This document shows positions 55,094-63,629 of a DNA stretch of 64,000 bases, piece by piece. Location of the stretch: contig JAFKGQ010000014.1 of the NCBI GenBank assembly GCA_017307755.1, forward strand, positions 85,036 through 149,035. Direction: 5' to 3'. Every line of letters begins with the position of its first letter. The stretch's first letter is position 1. The notes beneath the pieces were generated by a model. The model made no database searches and was not told the DNA's origin. It was given only the letters and a program-made list of their open reading frames with translations. The stretch comes from Chitinophagaceae bacterium (GTDB lineage Bacteria; Bacteroidota; Bacteroidia; Chitinophagales; Chitinophagaceae). The translations under genes were made by a program, and so were the position numbers.

Positions 55094-55678
55094 ATGTCGC
55101 TGGCGAAATATAAGGAGAAGCGTTCTTTTTCAAAGACGCCCGAACCCAAAGGGGGAAAACCCTCCGGCAAAGCCCTGCGGTTTGTCGTGCAAAAACATGA
55201 CGCCTCCCGGCTGCACTATGACTTCCGGCTGGAAATGGAAGGAGTACTGAAAAGCTGGGCCATCCCAAAAGGCCCGTCCCTGAACCCCGCGGACAAACGC
55301 CTGGCCATGATGGTGGAAGACCATCCCCTGGGCTATAAGGATTTCGAAGGCATCATCCCGGAAGGTAATTATGGCGCAGGTACGGTCATCGTATGGGATG
55401 CCGGCACCTATGAACCGCTGGCGCCTACCGATGGCACAAAGAAAGCACAGGATAAAGAGTTGCTAAAAGAACTGCTCGCGGGCTCGCTCAAGTTCAGGAT
55501 GAATGGTAAAAAACTAAAAGGAGAGTTCGCCCTGGTCCATACCCACAGCAGAGGAGAAAATTCCTGGCTGTTGATCAAACACAAGGATAAATATGCTTCG
55601 GAAAAACCCGTCACGGAAAAGGACAGATCCGTGATCTCAGGCAAAACCCTGGAACAGGTGGAAAAAAATCCCCATTAG
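55094..55678 (+). CDS. Stand-alone LigD-type 3'-phosphoesterase
   Basis: 194 residues. Diagnostic motifs of the LigD PE domain are present: RFVVQKHDASRLHYDFRLE with the catalytic His, Asp and Arg cluster, VLKSWAIPKGPSLNP, MVEDHPLGYKDFEG and IIPEGNYGAGTVIVWD, then KGEFALVHTHSRGENSWLLIKHKD at the end. PE trims 3'-ribonucleotides and phosphates so ends can be ligated in NHEJ. In many species this domain is fused ahead of the LigD ligase; here the fusion partner is 20 kb away. The 3' end overlaps the convergent HAD-HerA gene by 4 bases. Confidence 0.95.
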   Translation: MSLAKYKEKRSFSKTPEPKGGKPSGKALRFVVQKHDASRLHYDFRLEMEGVLKSWAIPKGPSLNPADKRLAMMVEDHPLGYKDFEGIIPEGNYGAGTVIVWDAGTYEPLAPTDGTKKAQDKELLKELLAGSLKFRMNGKKLKGEFALVHTHSRGENSWLLIKHKDKYASEKPVTEKDRSVISGKTLEQVEKNPH

Positions 55679-57369
55679 GCCGTATACTTTGTCGTAATAT
55701 ACGACAATATATGTTTTTTTGACGCCTCCATATCGCTGATTTTTTCCGCCTCTTCTCCTACCCTGGCCAGATCCTCGTCATGAACGGAATCCCTGAACCA
55801 GTGTGAAAAATCCTGCCGCCGCAGATGGAACCACCAGGTTTCAGCGTCGATACCCTCCGCGATATGCGCAAAAAGCAGCAGGTTATTAGCCTTCAAATGC
55901 ATTTTATTCCCGGGTCCCGTAAAAATAAAGCTGTTATAGCTCATGTCTCCCTGGGCATATTTCTTTTTATGTCGCTGCTGCAGCTGCACCGGCAGGTTGA
56001 ACCGGGCCTTATAAACAGCGGGGCCGTTCTCTCTGTCCCACACTGCTATCTCATTCTCCGACAGGGAAGGAATATTCGAAGGCATCGGCAACTGCAGTTT
56101 CTCGCAAAATTGCTGAAAAGGATACGCGGAGTCCTTCCCAATCGCCATTACAGTACTTACCCTGGAAAGAGAGGTTGCGCTCAATGCGTGAGGAGAAGTG
56201 CTGATAAGGATAAAATTGGCCAATTGCTCCGGCAGCCTGTCGGCAAGGGTTTCCGCCTGCCCCGGCACCAGGTGATGTGCCTCATCCAGCAACAGCCAGT
56301 GCGGATGACCATACTCCTTACGAAGATCGAGGAACATAGAGAGAAATCTCCCAAAAAACGCCGGGCGGTCAGCCAACGGGATAGACAATGTACAGACCAC
56401 AACATTCTGCCCCGGCGCTTGTAGCAGACGAGCAATCTCCTCGATAAGTGGGAGCGCCTGGTCATTGCCGATGACCACGGCGCCCGGTAGCTGAAGGTAA
56501 TCCCCTTCCGGGTCTATGAGACAGAATTGATAGCCCTGCTTTACCATGCTCTCGACAATAGAAAGGGTAAAAGTGGTCTTCCCGCTACCCGAGGCGCCTG
56601 CCAACAGTATCCCTTTTCCATAAGGACTGATATGAAAAGGACTGCCATCCTCCCGTTCACCTAGCTGCAGATAATGTCTTGTAAGCCGTGCATCCAATCC
56701 ACTAAGGTCCGTAGCCAGCAGCGCCTGGATCAATTGGGATACGCCCTCCCCGTGACTGGCATCCGTCACCCAATCCGCCAGGGACTTCAGCCCCGGCAAA
56801 GCATTGGCCACAGCCACCGCACATTCGGCGGCCTGCAACAAGGCCCCGTCATTTTCAGCATCCCCGATAGCCACGGTATTGTGAAGAGAAAGATGCAGGG
56901 AATACAGCAAATGCTGAAGACCCGTAGCCTTATTCACCCCCGGCGGCAGTATCATGACCGCTCCTTTATTAAAGATAACCTGCCGCTCGCTGGCGGACGC
57001 CTTGATCACGTCCAGCACGGTCTTCTCATGGGGCTCCCAGGTAGCGATGATGACCTTTCCGACAGATATCGGGTGCACACCCCCATCGGCCAATGCCCGG
57101 ACAAAGGACTCGTCAGGCGGCGGTCCCAACAATTGCTCCTTCCCTGTTGCCGGCTCATGGATCAGCCCCCCATTCTCCGCAACGATGTAATCTATGATCT
57201 TATAGTCAGGGAACACTTCCACCAGGTCCTTCATCTCCCGGCCCGTCACCAGGATCAGACGACGACCCGAAGCCTTTAATAGTTCAAGCTCATGCAATAT
57301 TTTTTCGGACACCCGGCCCTGGTCGGCGAGCGTCCCGTCATAATCCGTTGCAAGTACCAGGTATCGCAT
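55675..57369 (-). CDS. Fusion of HAD-IIB phosphatase and HerA/DUF87-like ATPase
   Basis: 564 residues. Residues 1-220 are a HAD-IIB hydrolase: motif I DYDGTLAD (Asp9, Asp11), motif II VTGREM, cap domain, Lys near 148, and motif IV GDAENDGALL (about 169-178), like sucrose or mannosylglycerate phosphatases. After a linker comes a P-loop ATPase (about 240-440) with Walker A GASGSGKTT (258-266) and Walker B HWLLLDEAHH (357-366), in the HerA/DUF87 style. The last ~110 residues hold a WWFHLRRQDFSHWFRD motif and acidic DEDLARVGEEAE. Phosphatase plus motor-type ATPase in one chain is unusual; the substrate is unknown. Overlaps the PE gene's end by 4 bases. Confidence 0.82.
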   Translation of the reverse strand: MRYLVLATDYDGTLADQGRVSEKILHELELLKASGRRLILVTGREMKDLVEVFPDYKIIDYIVAENGGLIHEPATGKEQLLGPPPDESFVRALADGGVHPISVGKVIIATWEPHEKTVLDVIKASASERQVIFNKGAVMILPPGVNKATGLQHLLYSLHLSLHNTVAIGDAENDGALLQAAECAVAVANALPGLKSLADWVTDASHGEGVSQLIQALLATDLSGLDARLTRHYLQLGEREDGSPFHISPYGKGILLAGASGSGKTTFTLSIVESMVKQGYQFCLIDPEGDYLQLPGAVVIGNDQALPLIEEIARLLQAPGQNVVVCTLSIPLADRPAFFGRFLSMFLDLRKEYGHPHWLLLDEAHHLVPGQAETLADRLPEQLANFILISTSPHALSATSLSRVSTVMAIGKDSAYPFQQFCEKLQLPMPSNIPSLSENEIAVWDRENGPAVYKARFNLPVQLQQRHKKKYAQGDMSYNSFIFTGPGNKMHLKANNLLLFAHIAEGIDAETWWFHLRRQDFSHWFRDSVHDEDLARVGEEAEKISDMEASKKHILSYITTKYTA

Positions 57370-57690
57370 GCTGAATGAAAAATAAAAACCATGCCCCGGG
57401 TAAAGACCCCAACCAGGGAAAATTCAACAATCGATTGTATATCAATAAAATATTAACATTGAAGTAACACGTAAGGATATCCCCGGTTTTTGTTGCTTTT
57501 TTTCCACATTAACAAAAAAATTGTATTTTTAGCCTAACCTTAATTAACCACGCCCGTGAGACCGGATTACCCAAACAAAATTTTTTCCGATCGACGCAAT
57601 TCGTACATCCTTCTGATGGAGACACTGGCTGAGCATGCATAGCGCTAATGACCCTTTTTTATTCTCTTTTATTCCTTATCAACCTTATAC
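57370..57690. other. Upstream region of the SusC/SusD operon, 321 bases
   Basis: AT-rich middle (about 57425-57550) with T-runs and a TATTTTTA box near 57510 that is one off the -7 consensus but lacks a good -33. The right part (57550-57690) is a long untranslated leader or promoter region for susC. A short GTG-initiated frame at 57556-57642 is within chance. No RNA structure or FecR/ECF gene is seen. Confidence 0.4.
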
Positions 57691-60600
57691 ATGCGTTTTA
57701 TTGCTGCCATCTTACTCCTCTTCCTCATTCACGTAAGCACCTGTGCTTATGCCCAAACTACTACCATCAGCTGTCATGAAAAGAATGTACCGCTGAAGAA
57801 GGTGTTCGATGACATCTACAATCAAACAGGCTATTTATTCTTTTTCAAAGATGAACCCAGGCTCATGGATCAGATGGTAAGCCTGGATATCAACAACATG
57901 TCCATCGACACCTTCCTGAAATTGTACTTTGGGGTAGGTCCCTCCGATTATACAAAAGAAGCCAAAACATATGTGATAAAAAGAAAGGAGCGTACGCCCT
58001 TCGGCGTTGGTCTGTCTACACCCCGCGATACACTGATAGATGTGCAGGGCAGTATCACCGATATGAAGGGTGATCCGCTTTCGGGTGTAACCATTGCCGT
58101 CGAAGGGACAAAAAAGATGACAATTACGGACTCCGCCGGCGCTTTTAGTTTGCAACAGATAGACCCGGATGCCGTCCTCCTCTGCTGGCATGTCAGCATG
58201 GATCACCTGCGTATACAGATACAGGGACAGACCACCCTCCACCTCCGGATGAAGGAAAAACCCGTCGAACTGCAGAACTACAGCGTAGTGCTTCCCTTGA
58301 GCAATGGCTATCAGCGGCTGCCAAAAGAAAGAGCCACCGGTTCTTTTGGCTACATCGATCGTACCCTCCTGAACAGGAGCGTCTCCACCAGCGTACCTGA
58401 CAGGATGGAGAACCTCGTTCCCGGATTGCTGACCAATCACGGACAGTCCGCCACAGGCATTCCCATCAGGGAAATACCCTTGATAAGAGGACGCAGCACG
58501 CTGTACGCCAACCCCGCACCCCTCGTCATATTGGATAACTTCCCCTATGATGGTGATCTGAACAATATCAATCCCAATGATATAGAAAGTATCTCCGTAT
58601 TAAGGGACGCCGCGGCGGCTTCCATCTGGGGCCTCAGGGCAGGCAATGGCGTCCTGGTGATCAACACCCGCCGGAGCAAGGTCAATGACACCAGCGCATA
58701 CAGCACGCTGACTCCCCTGGTCAGTTACAACAGCTCGGTCACTTTTCAACCCGCTCCTGACCTGTACAACGTATCCAATATTTCCAGCGCCGACTTTATA
58801 GACTGGGAAAAGGACCTGTACGCCAAAGGGTACATTTTGCCGGGTAATCAAATCCCCGTCACACCCGTTGTCGGTTATCTAAAACAGGTAGACCAAGGAT
58901 CGTTGTCCCCGGACGTGGCCAATACGCTGATAGAAACCCTAAAGACACAGGACGTCCGGAAAGATATCCGGAAGTATTTCTACAAGGGCAGCGTCAGCCA
59001 GCAGCATTTTATCCAGGCCTCGGCCAGCACGGACAATGCAGGATATTACGCTTCGGCAGGCTGGGATCACAATACATACAACCTAACAGGGTCATCTTTT
59101 GACCGGGTATCCCTGCGGTTACAAAATATCCTCAGGATCAGCACACCGTTGACCATCGAGACGGGGATGAACTATACGCACACCACCGTCCATCAGGACG
59201 CCAATCCCGGATTTAACTACAGAAGTCCCGTCGCCAATAAAGGTTTTTATCCTTATGCAAGACTGGCCGACGCACAGGGCAATCCCCTGCCGGTATCATT
59301 GGATTATAACCCGGATTATCTCAAGGCTGCGAAGGGCCTCGGCTTCCCCGACTGGAATTATGTACCCGTGAGCGACCGGCTCCTGGAGGACAATACGAGC
59401 AAGACACATGACCTCCTGATCAACCTGGGAGCCCGCTATGCATTTACACCGACCCTGAATCTGGAAATAAAATATCAGTACCAGAATGGAGGTACGGATG
59501 GCGCCGACCTGCACGATGAAACGTCCTATTATACGACAAACCTCAGGAACAGCTATATCCAGGTGGATCCAAATACCAACCGTCTCTCCTACCCTATTCC
59601 CAGGAACGGTGGTATTATGGACTTTGCCACCAAGCAGACCACCGCTCATCAGGGCAGGATACAGATGAACTACAATAAGACCTGGTCCCGCCGCAACCAT
59701 CTGACGGCCATCACGGGTTATGAGATCAGAAGTGTGGTAAGCACCGCGCGATACAACAGGGAATATGGCTATAACCCCGACAATGGAAGTTCTATCCCGG
59801 TCAACGCTGACTCCAACTACATAACCTGGCAGATAGGCAATCCCAGAACTATCCCCGTCGCTGCGCCTCCCGCCAAACTGGTGGACCATTTTATCAGCTA
59901 TTACACAAATGCCTCCTATACTTACCACAATCTGTATACGCTGACGGTCAGCAGCCGTGAAGACCTCGCCAATCTCTTTGGAGTAAATTACAACAAGAAA
60001 GGGGTGCCCTTATGGTCCGCCGGTCTTGCCTGGCAGATCAACAACGAGCGCTTCTATCACTGGAATGCGCTGTCATCCCTGAATCTGAGAGCTACCTATG
60101 GCCGCGCCGGCAACATCTCCCGGCTGGCTTCCGCCTATACCACCGTCACTTATACACAGGGTGGTATCACAGGCACACCCTTTAACACCGCGCATATCCA
60201 GGGACTGCCCAACCCCAACCTCCGCTGGGAACAGGTAGGTATATTAAACATAGGTCTTGACTTTGTTACAAAGAAAAGGATCATCACCGGGTCCATCGAA
60301 TATTACAGCAAGAAGGCTACGGACCTTATGGCCCCGGCTCTCGGCGATCCTACACTGGGTCTGGTGCAAACGCCGGGCACACCCGGGTTCTATTATGCCA
60401 ATACAGCCACCATGAACGGATCGGGCATCGATGTCCAGTTAGAATCCCATAACATCTACAACAAGACCTTCAAATGGACGACAAATTTTATCTTTAGCCG
60501 GGCCATATCTACAGTAAAGACCTTTCTGTTGCCTGCCGGTACCGGTAATACCTATGTGGATCAGAACGGCATCAATCCACGTGTTGGTAAACCCTTGTAT

Positions 60601-61224
60601 GCCATCTACAGCTATCGCTTTATAGGTCTGGATCCCACCAATGGCGACCCCATGGGATATTACAACGGCAAACCCAGCAAGGATTGGGTGTCCATCTATA
60701 ACAGTACATCCATAGACAGTATGGTCTACAACGGTCCCACCCAGCCCACCATCTTTGGGGCCTTGAGAAACACTTTCCGCTGGCGCTATTTTTCCGCCTC
60801 TTTTAATATCAGCTACAAACTGGGTTATTATTTCCGGAAACCCTCCATCAACTATACAGATCTTTTCAGCACCTGGGTAGGTAATGGTGACTATGCCCGG
60901 CGCTGGCAGCGCCCGGGAGATGAACATACAACTTCTGTTCCTTCGGTTGGTTATCCCGGCAGCAATGCAAGAGATTTCTTTTATATCAACTCCAGCGTCC
61001 TGGTGGAAAAGGCCGACCACATCCGGCTGGAAGATATCCAGCTTAGCTATGATCTGAGCAGGGATCGCTATCCCTGGCTCCCCTTCGGGAACATCCGTCT
61101 GTACAGCTATGTCGCCAACGTAGGGATCCTCTGGAAGGCCAACAAGTCCGGTATAGACCCATATTATATAAATATTCCAAAAGAGGGACGAAGATATTCG
61201 GTTGGTATAAACGTCAACTTTTAA
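57691..61224 (+). CDS. SusC/RagA-family TonB-linked outer-membrane transporter with STN domain
   Basis: 1177 residues. Signal peptide at about 1-21. The STN domain (about 25-95, ISCHEKNVPLKKVFDDIYNQ, VSLDINNMSIDTFLKLYF) is the N-terminal signalling module that meets a FecR anti-sigma. A carboxypeptidase-regulatory-like domain (about 110-205) contains VQGSITDMKGDPLSGVTIAV. The plug (about 215-330) contains SISVLRDAAAASIWGLRAGNGVLVINTR. The barrel runs to the terminal YSVGINVNF. With SusD it imports a glycan or peptide by TonB power. Substrate unknown; no glycosidase is in the same operon. SusD follows after 8 bases. Confidence 0.95.
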   Translation: MRFIAAILLLFLIHVSTCAYAQTTTISCHEKNVPLKKVFDDIYNQTGYLFFFKDEPRLMDQMVSLDINNMSIDTFLKLYFGVGPSDYTKEAKTYVIKRKERTPFGVGLSTPRDTLIDVQGSITDMKGDPLSGVTIAVEGTKKMTITDSAGAFSLQQIDPDAVLLCWHVSMDHLRIQIQGQTTLHLRMKEKPVELQNYSVVLPLSNGYQRLPKERATGSFGYIDRTLLNRSVSTSVPDRMENLVPGLLTNHGQSATGIPIREIPLIRGRSTLYANPAPLVILDNFPYDGDLNNINPNDIESISVLRDAAAASIWGLRAGNGVLVINTRRSKVNDTSAYSTLTPLVSYNSSVTFQPAPDLYNVSNISSADFIDWEKDLYAKGYILPGNQIPVTPVVGYLKQVDQGSLSPDVANTLIETLKTQDVRKDIRKYFYKGSVSQQHFIQASASTDNAGYYASAGWDHNTYNLTGSSFDRVSLRLQNILRISTPLTIETGMNYTHTTVHQDANPGFNYRSPVANKGFYPYARLADAQGNPLPVSLDYNPDYLKAAKGLGFPDWNYVPVSDRLLEDNTSKTHDLLINLGARYAFTPTLNLEIKYQYQNGGTDGADLHDETSYYTTNLRNSYIQVDPNTNRLSYPIPRNGGIMDFATKQTTAHQGRIQMNYNKTWSRRNHLTAITGYEIRSVVSTARYNREYGYNPDNGSSIPVNADSNYITWQIGNPRTIPVAAPPAKLVDHFISYYTNASYTYHNLYTLTVSSREDLANLFGVNYNKKGVPLWSAGLAWQINNERFYHWNALSSLNLRATYGRAGNISRLASAYTTVTYTQGGITGTPFNTAHIQGLPNPNLRWEQVGILNIGLDFVTKKRIITGSIEYYSKKATDLMAPALGDPTLGLVQTPGTPGFYYANTATMNGSGIDVQLESHNIYNKTFKWTTNFIFSRAISTVKTFLLPAGTGNTYVDQNGINPRVGKPLYAIYSYRFIGLDPTNGDPMGYYNGKPSKDWVSIYNSTSIDSMVYNGPTQPTIFGALRNTFRWRYFSASFNISYKLGYYFRKPSINYTDLFSTWVGNGDYARRWQRPGDEHTTSVPSVGYPGSNARDFFYINSSVLVEKADHIRLEDIQLSYDLSRDRYPWLPFGNIRLYSYVANVGILWKANKSGIDPYYINIPKEGRRYSVGINVNF

Positions 61225-61232
61225 GCTTTACC

Positions 61233-62603
61233 ATGAACCCACGTCATCATCTTCTATATCTGATCATCCTGACGACAGCCATTTTTCCTTCCTGTCAAAA
61301 AGGAGGGTTCCTGGATACAAAGCCCGACCAGACCCTGGCTATTCCCACCAGTATCGCGGACTGTCAGGCCCTGATGGACAATGACGTGGTCATGAACGGC
61401 TATGGCCGTTTTGGTTATCCCAACCTGGGTTTCACAGGCTGTGACGATTATTATGTCAGCACACCCCTGTTTAACCAATACAGCGCCACCGACCAGCATG
61501 CCGTCATCTGGGCAAAAGACATCTATGCCGTCGATGAGGTCAACGACTGGGACCTTCCGTACAGGACCATCCTCTACGCCAATGTAGCAATACAGGGATT
61601 GGATGCACTTCATCCTTCGTCCGTGGATCAGACCGCCTGGAACAATGCCTATGGCAGCGCCCTCTTCTTCCGCGCCTTTGCTTACTTCCAGCTGGCCCAG
61701 ATCTTTGCACCTGTCTATGACAGCACCAGTGCGCAGACGGACGATGGGCTCCCATTGCGAAAAACCGCAAACGTCGATGAAAAATTCACCCGGGCCAGTG
61801 TACAAAAGACTTATGATCAGATCATCAATGACCTGGTCACGGCCGCGCCCCTGTTGCCGGATATACCTTTGTCGGTCACCCGTCCTTCAAAGGCGGCAGT
61901 GTATGGTCTTTTAAGCCGGGTGTATCTCAGTGCCCGGGCTTATACCACAGCCCTTTTGTATGCCGACTCCTGTCTCCGGATCAGGCCAGGCCTTTTGGAT
62001 TATAATACGATAAACCCTGATAGCACCCCTACTTTCACCCGTAACAACGTGGAAGTGATCTTTGGAGCCGCTGCTACCCTGGGTGGTCCTATCTCGCGAA
62101 GCTTTACAGACAGTACATTATTGAAGTCCTATCAACCCAACGATCTGCGAAAGATCCTTTTCTTTAAGAATGGACGGGCCTTTTTAGGAAGATATGATGA
62201 GGACGGTAATGCATTCTGCGGCATCGCCACGGATGAGATCTATCTCACCCGGGCGGAATGCTTTGCAAGGACAGAAAATACCGCTGACGCCATGGCTGAC
62301 CTCAATAGCCTCCTGGTCAAACGATGGGCCAGCGGTACCTTTACGCCTTTTACAGCCACGGATGCTGCGGATGCCCTGGATCAGATACTCGCGGAAAGAA
62401 GAAAAGAGCTGCTTTATCGGAGTCTTCGCTGGACAGACCTTCGCCGGCTAAACAAAGACCCGGCAACGGCGGTTACCCTCACCCGTGTGGTGAACGGGCA
62501 GACCTATACGCTATCACCCAATAGTCCACGCTATGTCTATCCTATTCCACAAAAAGTGATCGACTTTAATAAAGACCAGGGCATGCAACAGAACCCCAGA
62601 TGA
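61233..62603 (+). CDS. SusD/RagB-family nutrient-binding lipoprotein
   Basis: 456 residues. Lipoprotein signal with Cys in AIFPSCQKGG (about residue 21). N-terminal FLDTKPDQTLAIPTSIADCQALMDND, TPR-like helices (YRTILYANVAIQGLDAL, AYGSALFFRAFAYFQLAQIF, TYDQIINDLVTAAPLLP), and the SusD C-terminal block with LAERRKELLYRSLRWTDLRR and YVYPIPQKVIDFN. It caps the SusC barrel and binds ligand. It is slightly shorter than the usual 500-550 residues. Cotranscribed with susC; substrate unknown. Confidence 0.94.
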   Translation: MNPRHHLLYLIILTTAIFPSCQKGGFLDTKPDQTLAIPTSIADCQALMDNDVVMNGYGRFGYPNLGFTGCDDYYVSTPLFNQYSATDQHAVIWAKDIYAVDEVNDWDLPYRTILYANVAIQGLDALHPSSVDQTAWNNAYGSALFFRAFAYFQLAQIFAPVYDSTSAQTDDGLPLRKTANVDEKFTRASVQKTYDQIINDLVTAAPLLPDIPLSVTRPSKAAVYGLLSRVYLSARAYTTALLYADSCLRIRPGLLDYNTINPDSTPTFTRNNVEVIFGAAATLGGPISRSFTDSTLLKSYQPNDLRKILFFKNGRAFLGRYDEDGNAFCGIATDEIYLTRAECFARTENTADAMADLNSLLVKRWASGTFTPFTATDAADALDQILAERRKELLYRSLRWTDLRRLNKDPATAVTLTRVVNGQTYTLSPNSPRYVYPIPQKVIDFNKDQGMQQNPR

Positions 62604-62619
62604 CCAATCCGGTCAAACC

Positions 62620-62919
62620 TCAATTGGGATAGAAGTGCTGCGTCACCAGGTAGCCCGCCGCATGATATCCATACACATCCTGTGTATAAGAAGTATACGC
62701 GGCCGAACAATTATAACCCCAGCCTGACAACAAACAGACATAGGGGTCGAAGGACTGATAGATCAGACTACCGATTGTCTTGGGATTGCCAGCGATATCC
62801 GTTGGAAACCAATAATAATTACCGAACTTTTTGTTCTTCACTGTTTCTGCATGGTTTGTAAATGCTGAGAAAGAGATGGCCAGGACAACCACTACCAGGC
62901 CGATGATCTTGCGTTGCAT
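62620..62919 (-). CDS. Small secreted protein, DUF6520-like (full-length copy)
   Basis: 99 residues from the ATG at 62919; upstream in-frame codons derive from the duplicated mauE end. Signal peptide at about 1-21, ending in ISFSAFT. The mature part is YYWFPTDIAGNPKTIGSLIY, QSFDPYVCLLSGWGYNCSAAY, two Cys, then HAAGYLVTQHFYPN. This pattern (aromatic start, two Cys flanking Gly/Tyr, short tail) fits DUF6520-type peptides found near MauE/DoxX genes in Bacteroidota. Function unknown; perhaps a redox or envelope peptide. A 36-codon relative lies just upstream in the transcript. Confidence 0.65.
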   Translation of the reverse strand: MQRKIIGLVVVVLAISFSAFTNHAETVKNKKFGNYYWFPTDIAGNPKTIGSLIYQSFDPYVCLLSGWGYNCSAAYTSYTQDVYGYHAAGYLVTQHFYPN

Positions 62920-63073
62920 AAATCTGTATTTTGGTGGTGAGTAAATAAGTTCTGTTATAGCAATACGGCTGAGCAAAGGCCGGTGACATGACAGCCCATA
63001 CCTCTTCCATTCCCGGAAAGGTCATTGTTGTCAACCTACATGCCGTAAAAATCAGGATGATCCGACTAAAATC

Positions 63074-63184
63074 TCAATTAGGCCAGAAGTGCTGCGTTAC
63101 CAGGTAACCCGCCGCATGATGAGTAAATGCCGAAAAAGAGATGGCCAGGACAACCACTACCAGGCCGACGATCTTACGTTGCAT
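63074..63184 (-). CDS. Short DUF6520-like paralogue with an internal in-frame deletion
   Basis: 36 codons from the ATG at 63184 to the TGA near 63074. The signal peptide is nearly identical to the full-length copy (one Ile to Val change), but it joins directly to the last 15 residues, HHAAGYLVTQHFWPN. The missing central part corresponds to 63 codons. Both breakpoints in the full copy carry CATGC, which suggests deletion by short homology. The start overlaps the mauE stop by 11 bases, so it may be translationally coupled. It is either a decayed gene or a real tiny secreted peptide. Confidence 0.6.
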   Translation of the reverse strand: MQRKIVGLVVVVLAISFSAFTHHAAGYLVTQHFWPN

Positions 63185-63608
63185 AAATCTGTATTTTAGG
63201 TGATGAGTAAACTAAACCCATAATTGGGACGATCGTAAAAAATATATTGAACACCAGGTGCTGTTTCCAATTCATCCATGATATCACGCCTCCGCATGAA
63301 CAGGGTAAATGCTTCTCCGTCCCCAGCATGAACGCTATGAACAGCGTAAACGCCGTCATTAAGACCAGCGATACAAACAACCCCGTTCTTCTGGTACGTC
63401 TTGTCAGCAAAAGCCCCGCTGCCACCAGTTCGGCGACAGGCACTGCCCATGCAATGACAGGAGCTATATGCTCGATCCATGGAAACCTCGTCAGTTGCGC
63501 CTCAAAGACATTCAGTCGGAAAAGTTTTGACGTTGCCGTATAGACGAACAAAAATACAAGACTGTATATACAGCCGTCCGCGATCCACTTTCGTGTCTGT
63601 TGATTCAT
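63174..63608 (-). CDS. MauE/DoxX-family membrane protein
   Basis: 144 residues with four TM helices (about 8-26, 45-67, 72-95, 115-135). Conserved family features are VYTATSKLFRLNVFEAQL, AWAVPVAELVAAGLLL and the extracytoplasmic CSCGGVISW motif between TM3 and TM4, whose two Cys may be redox active. MauE-like proteins support disulfide or redox enzyme maturation. It lies 22 bases after the AraC-type gene and overlaps the short peptide gene, in the order regulator, membrane protein, secreted peptides. Confidence 0.82.
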   Translation of the reverse strand: MNQQTRKWIADGCIYSLVFLFVYTATSKLFRLNVFEAQLTRFPWIEHIAPVIAWAVPVAELVAAGLLLTRRTRRTGLFVSLVLMTAFTLFIAFMLGTEKHLPCSCGGVISWMNWKQHLVFNIFFTIVPIMGLVYSSPKIQIYAT

Positions 63609-63629
63609 CGTTTTAATTTCAATCGAAAA

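Larger units (their letters stand above)
62618..63213. repeat. Tandem duplication covering the mauE end and the DUF6520-like gene
   Basis: Two copies on the minus strand. Copy A spans about 62618-62950 and copy B about 63072-63213. Shared parts are the last mauE codons and the promoter-proximal ~29 bases, the signal-peptide region, and the last ~50 bases of the coding region. Copy B lacks the central part. Identity is high in both shared blocks, so the duplication is recent. Confidence 0.7.

Noticed and set aside
57384..57400. GGGCATGGTTTTTATT ahead of the HAD-HerA gene as a stress motif
   Set aside because: Lacks both TGG and TTG; similarity is mainly in a T-run.
57556..57642. A 28-codon GTG-initiated frame in the susC leader
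   Set aside because: A frame this long is likely by chance; no signal peptide, homology or ribosome site supports it.
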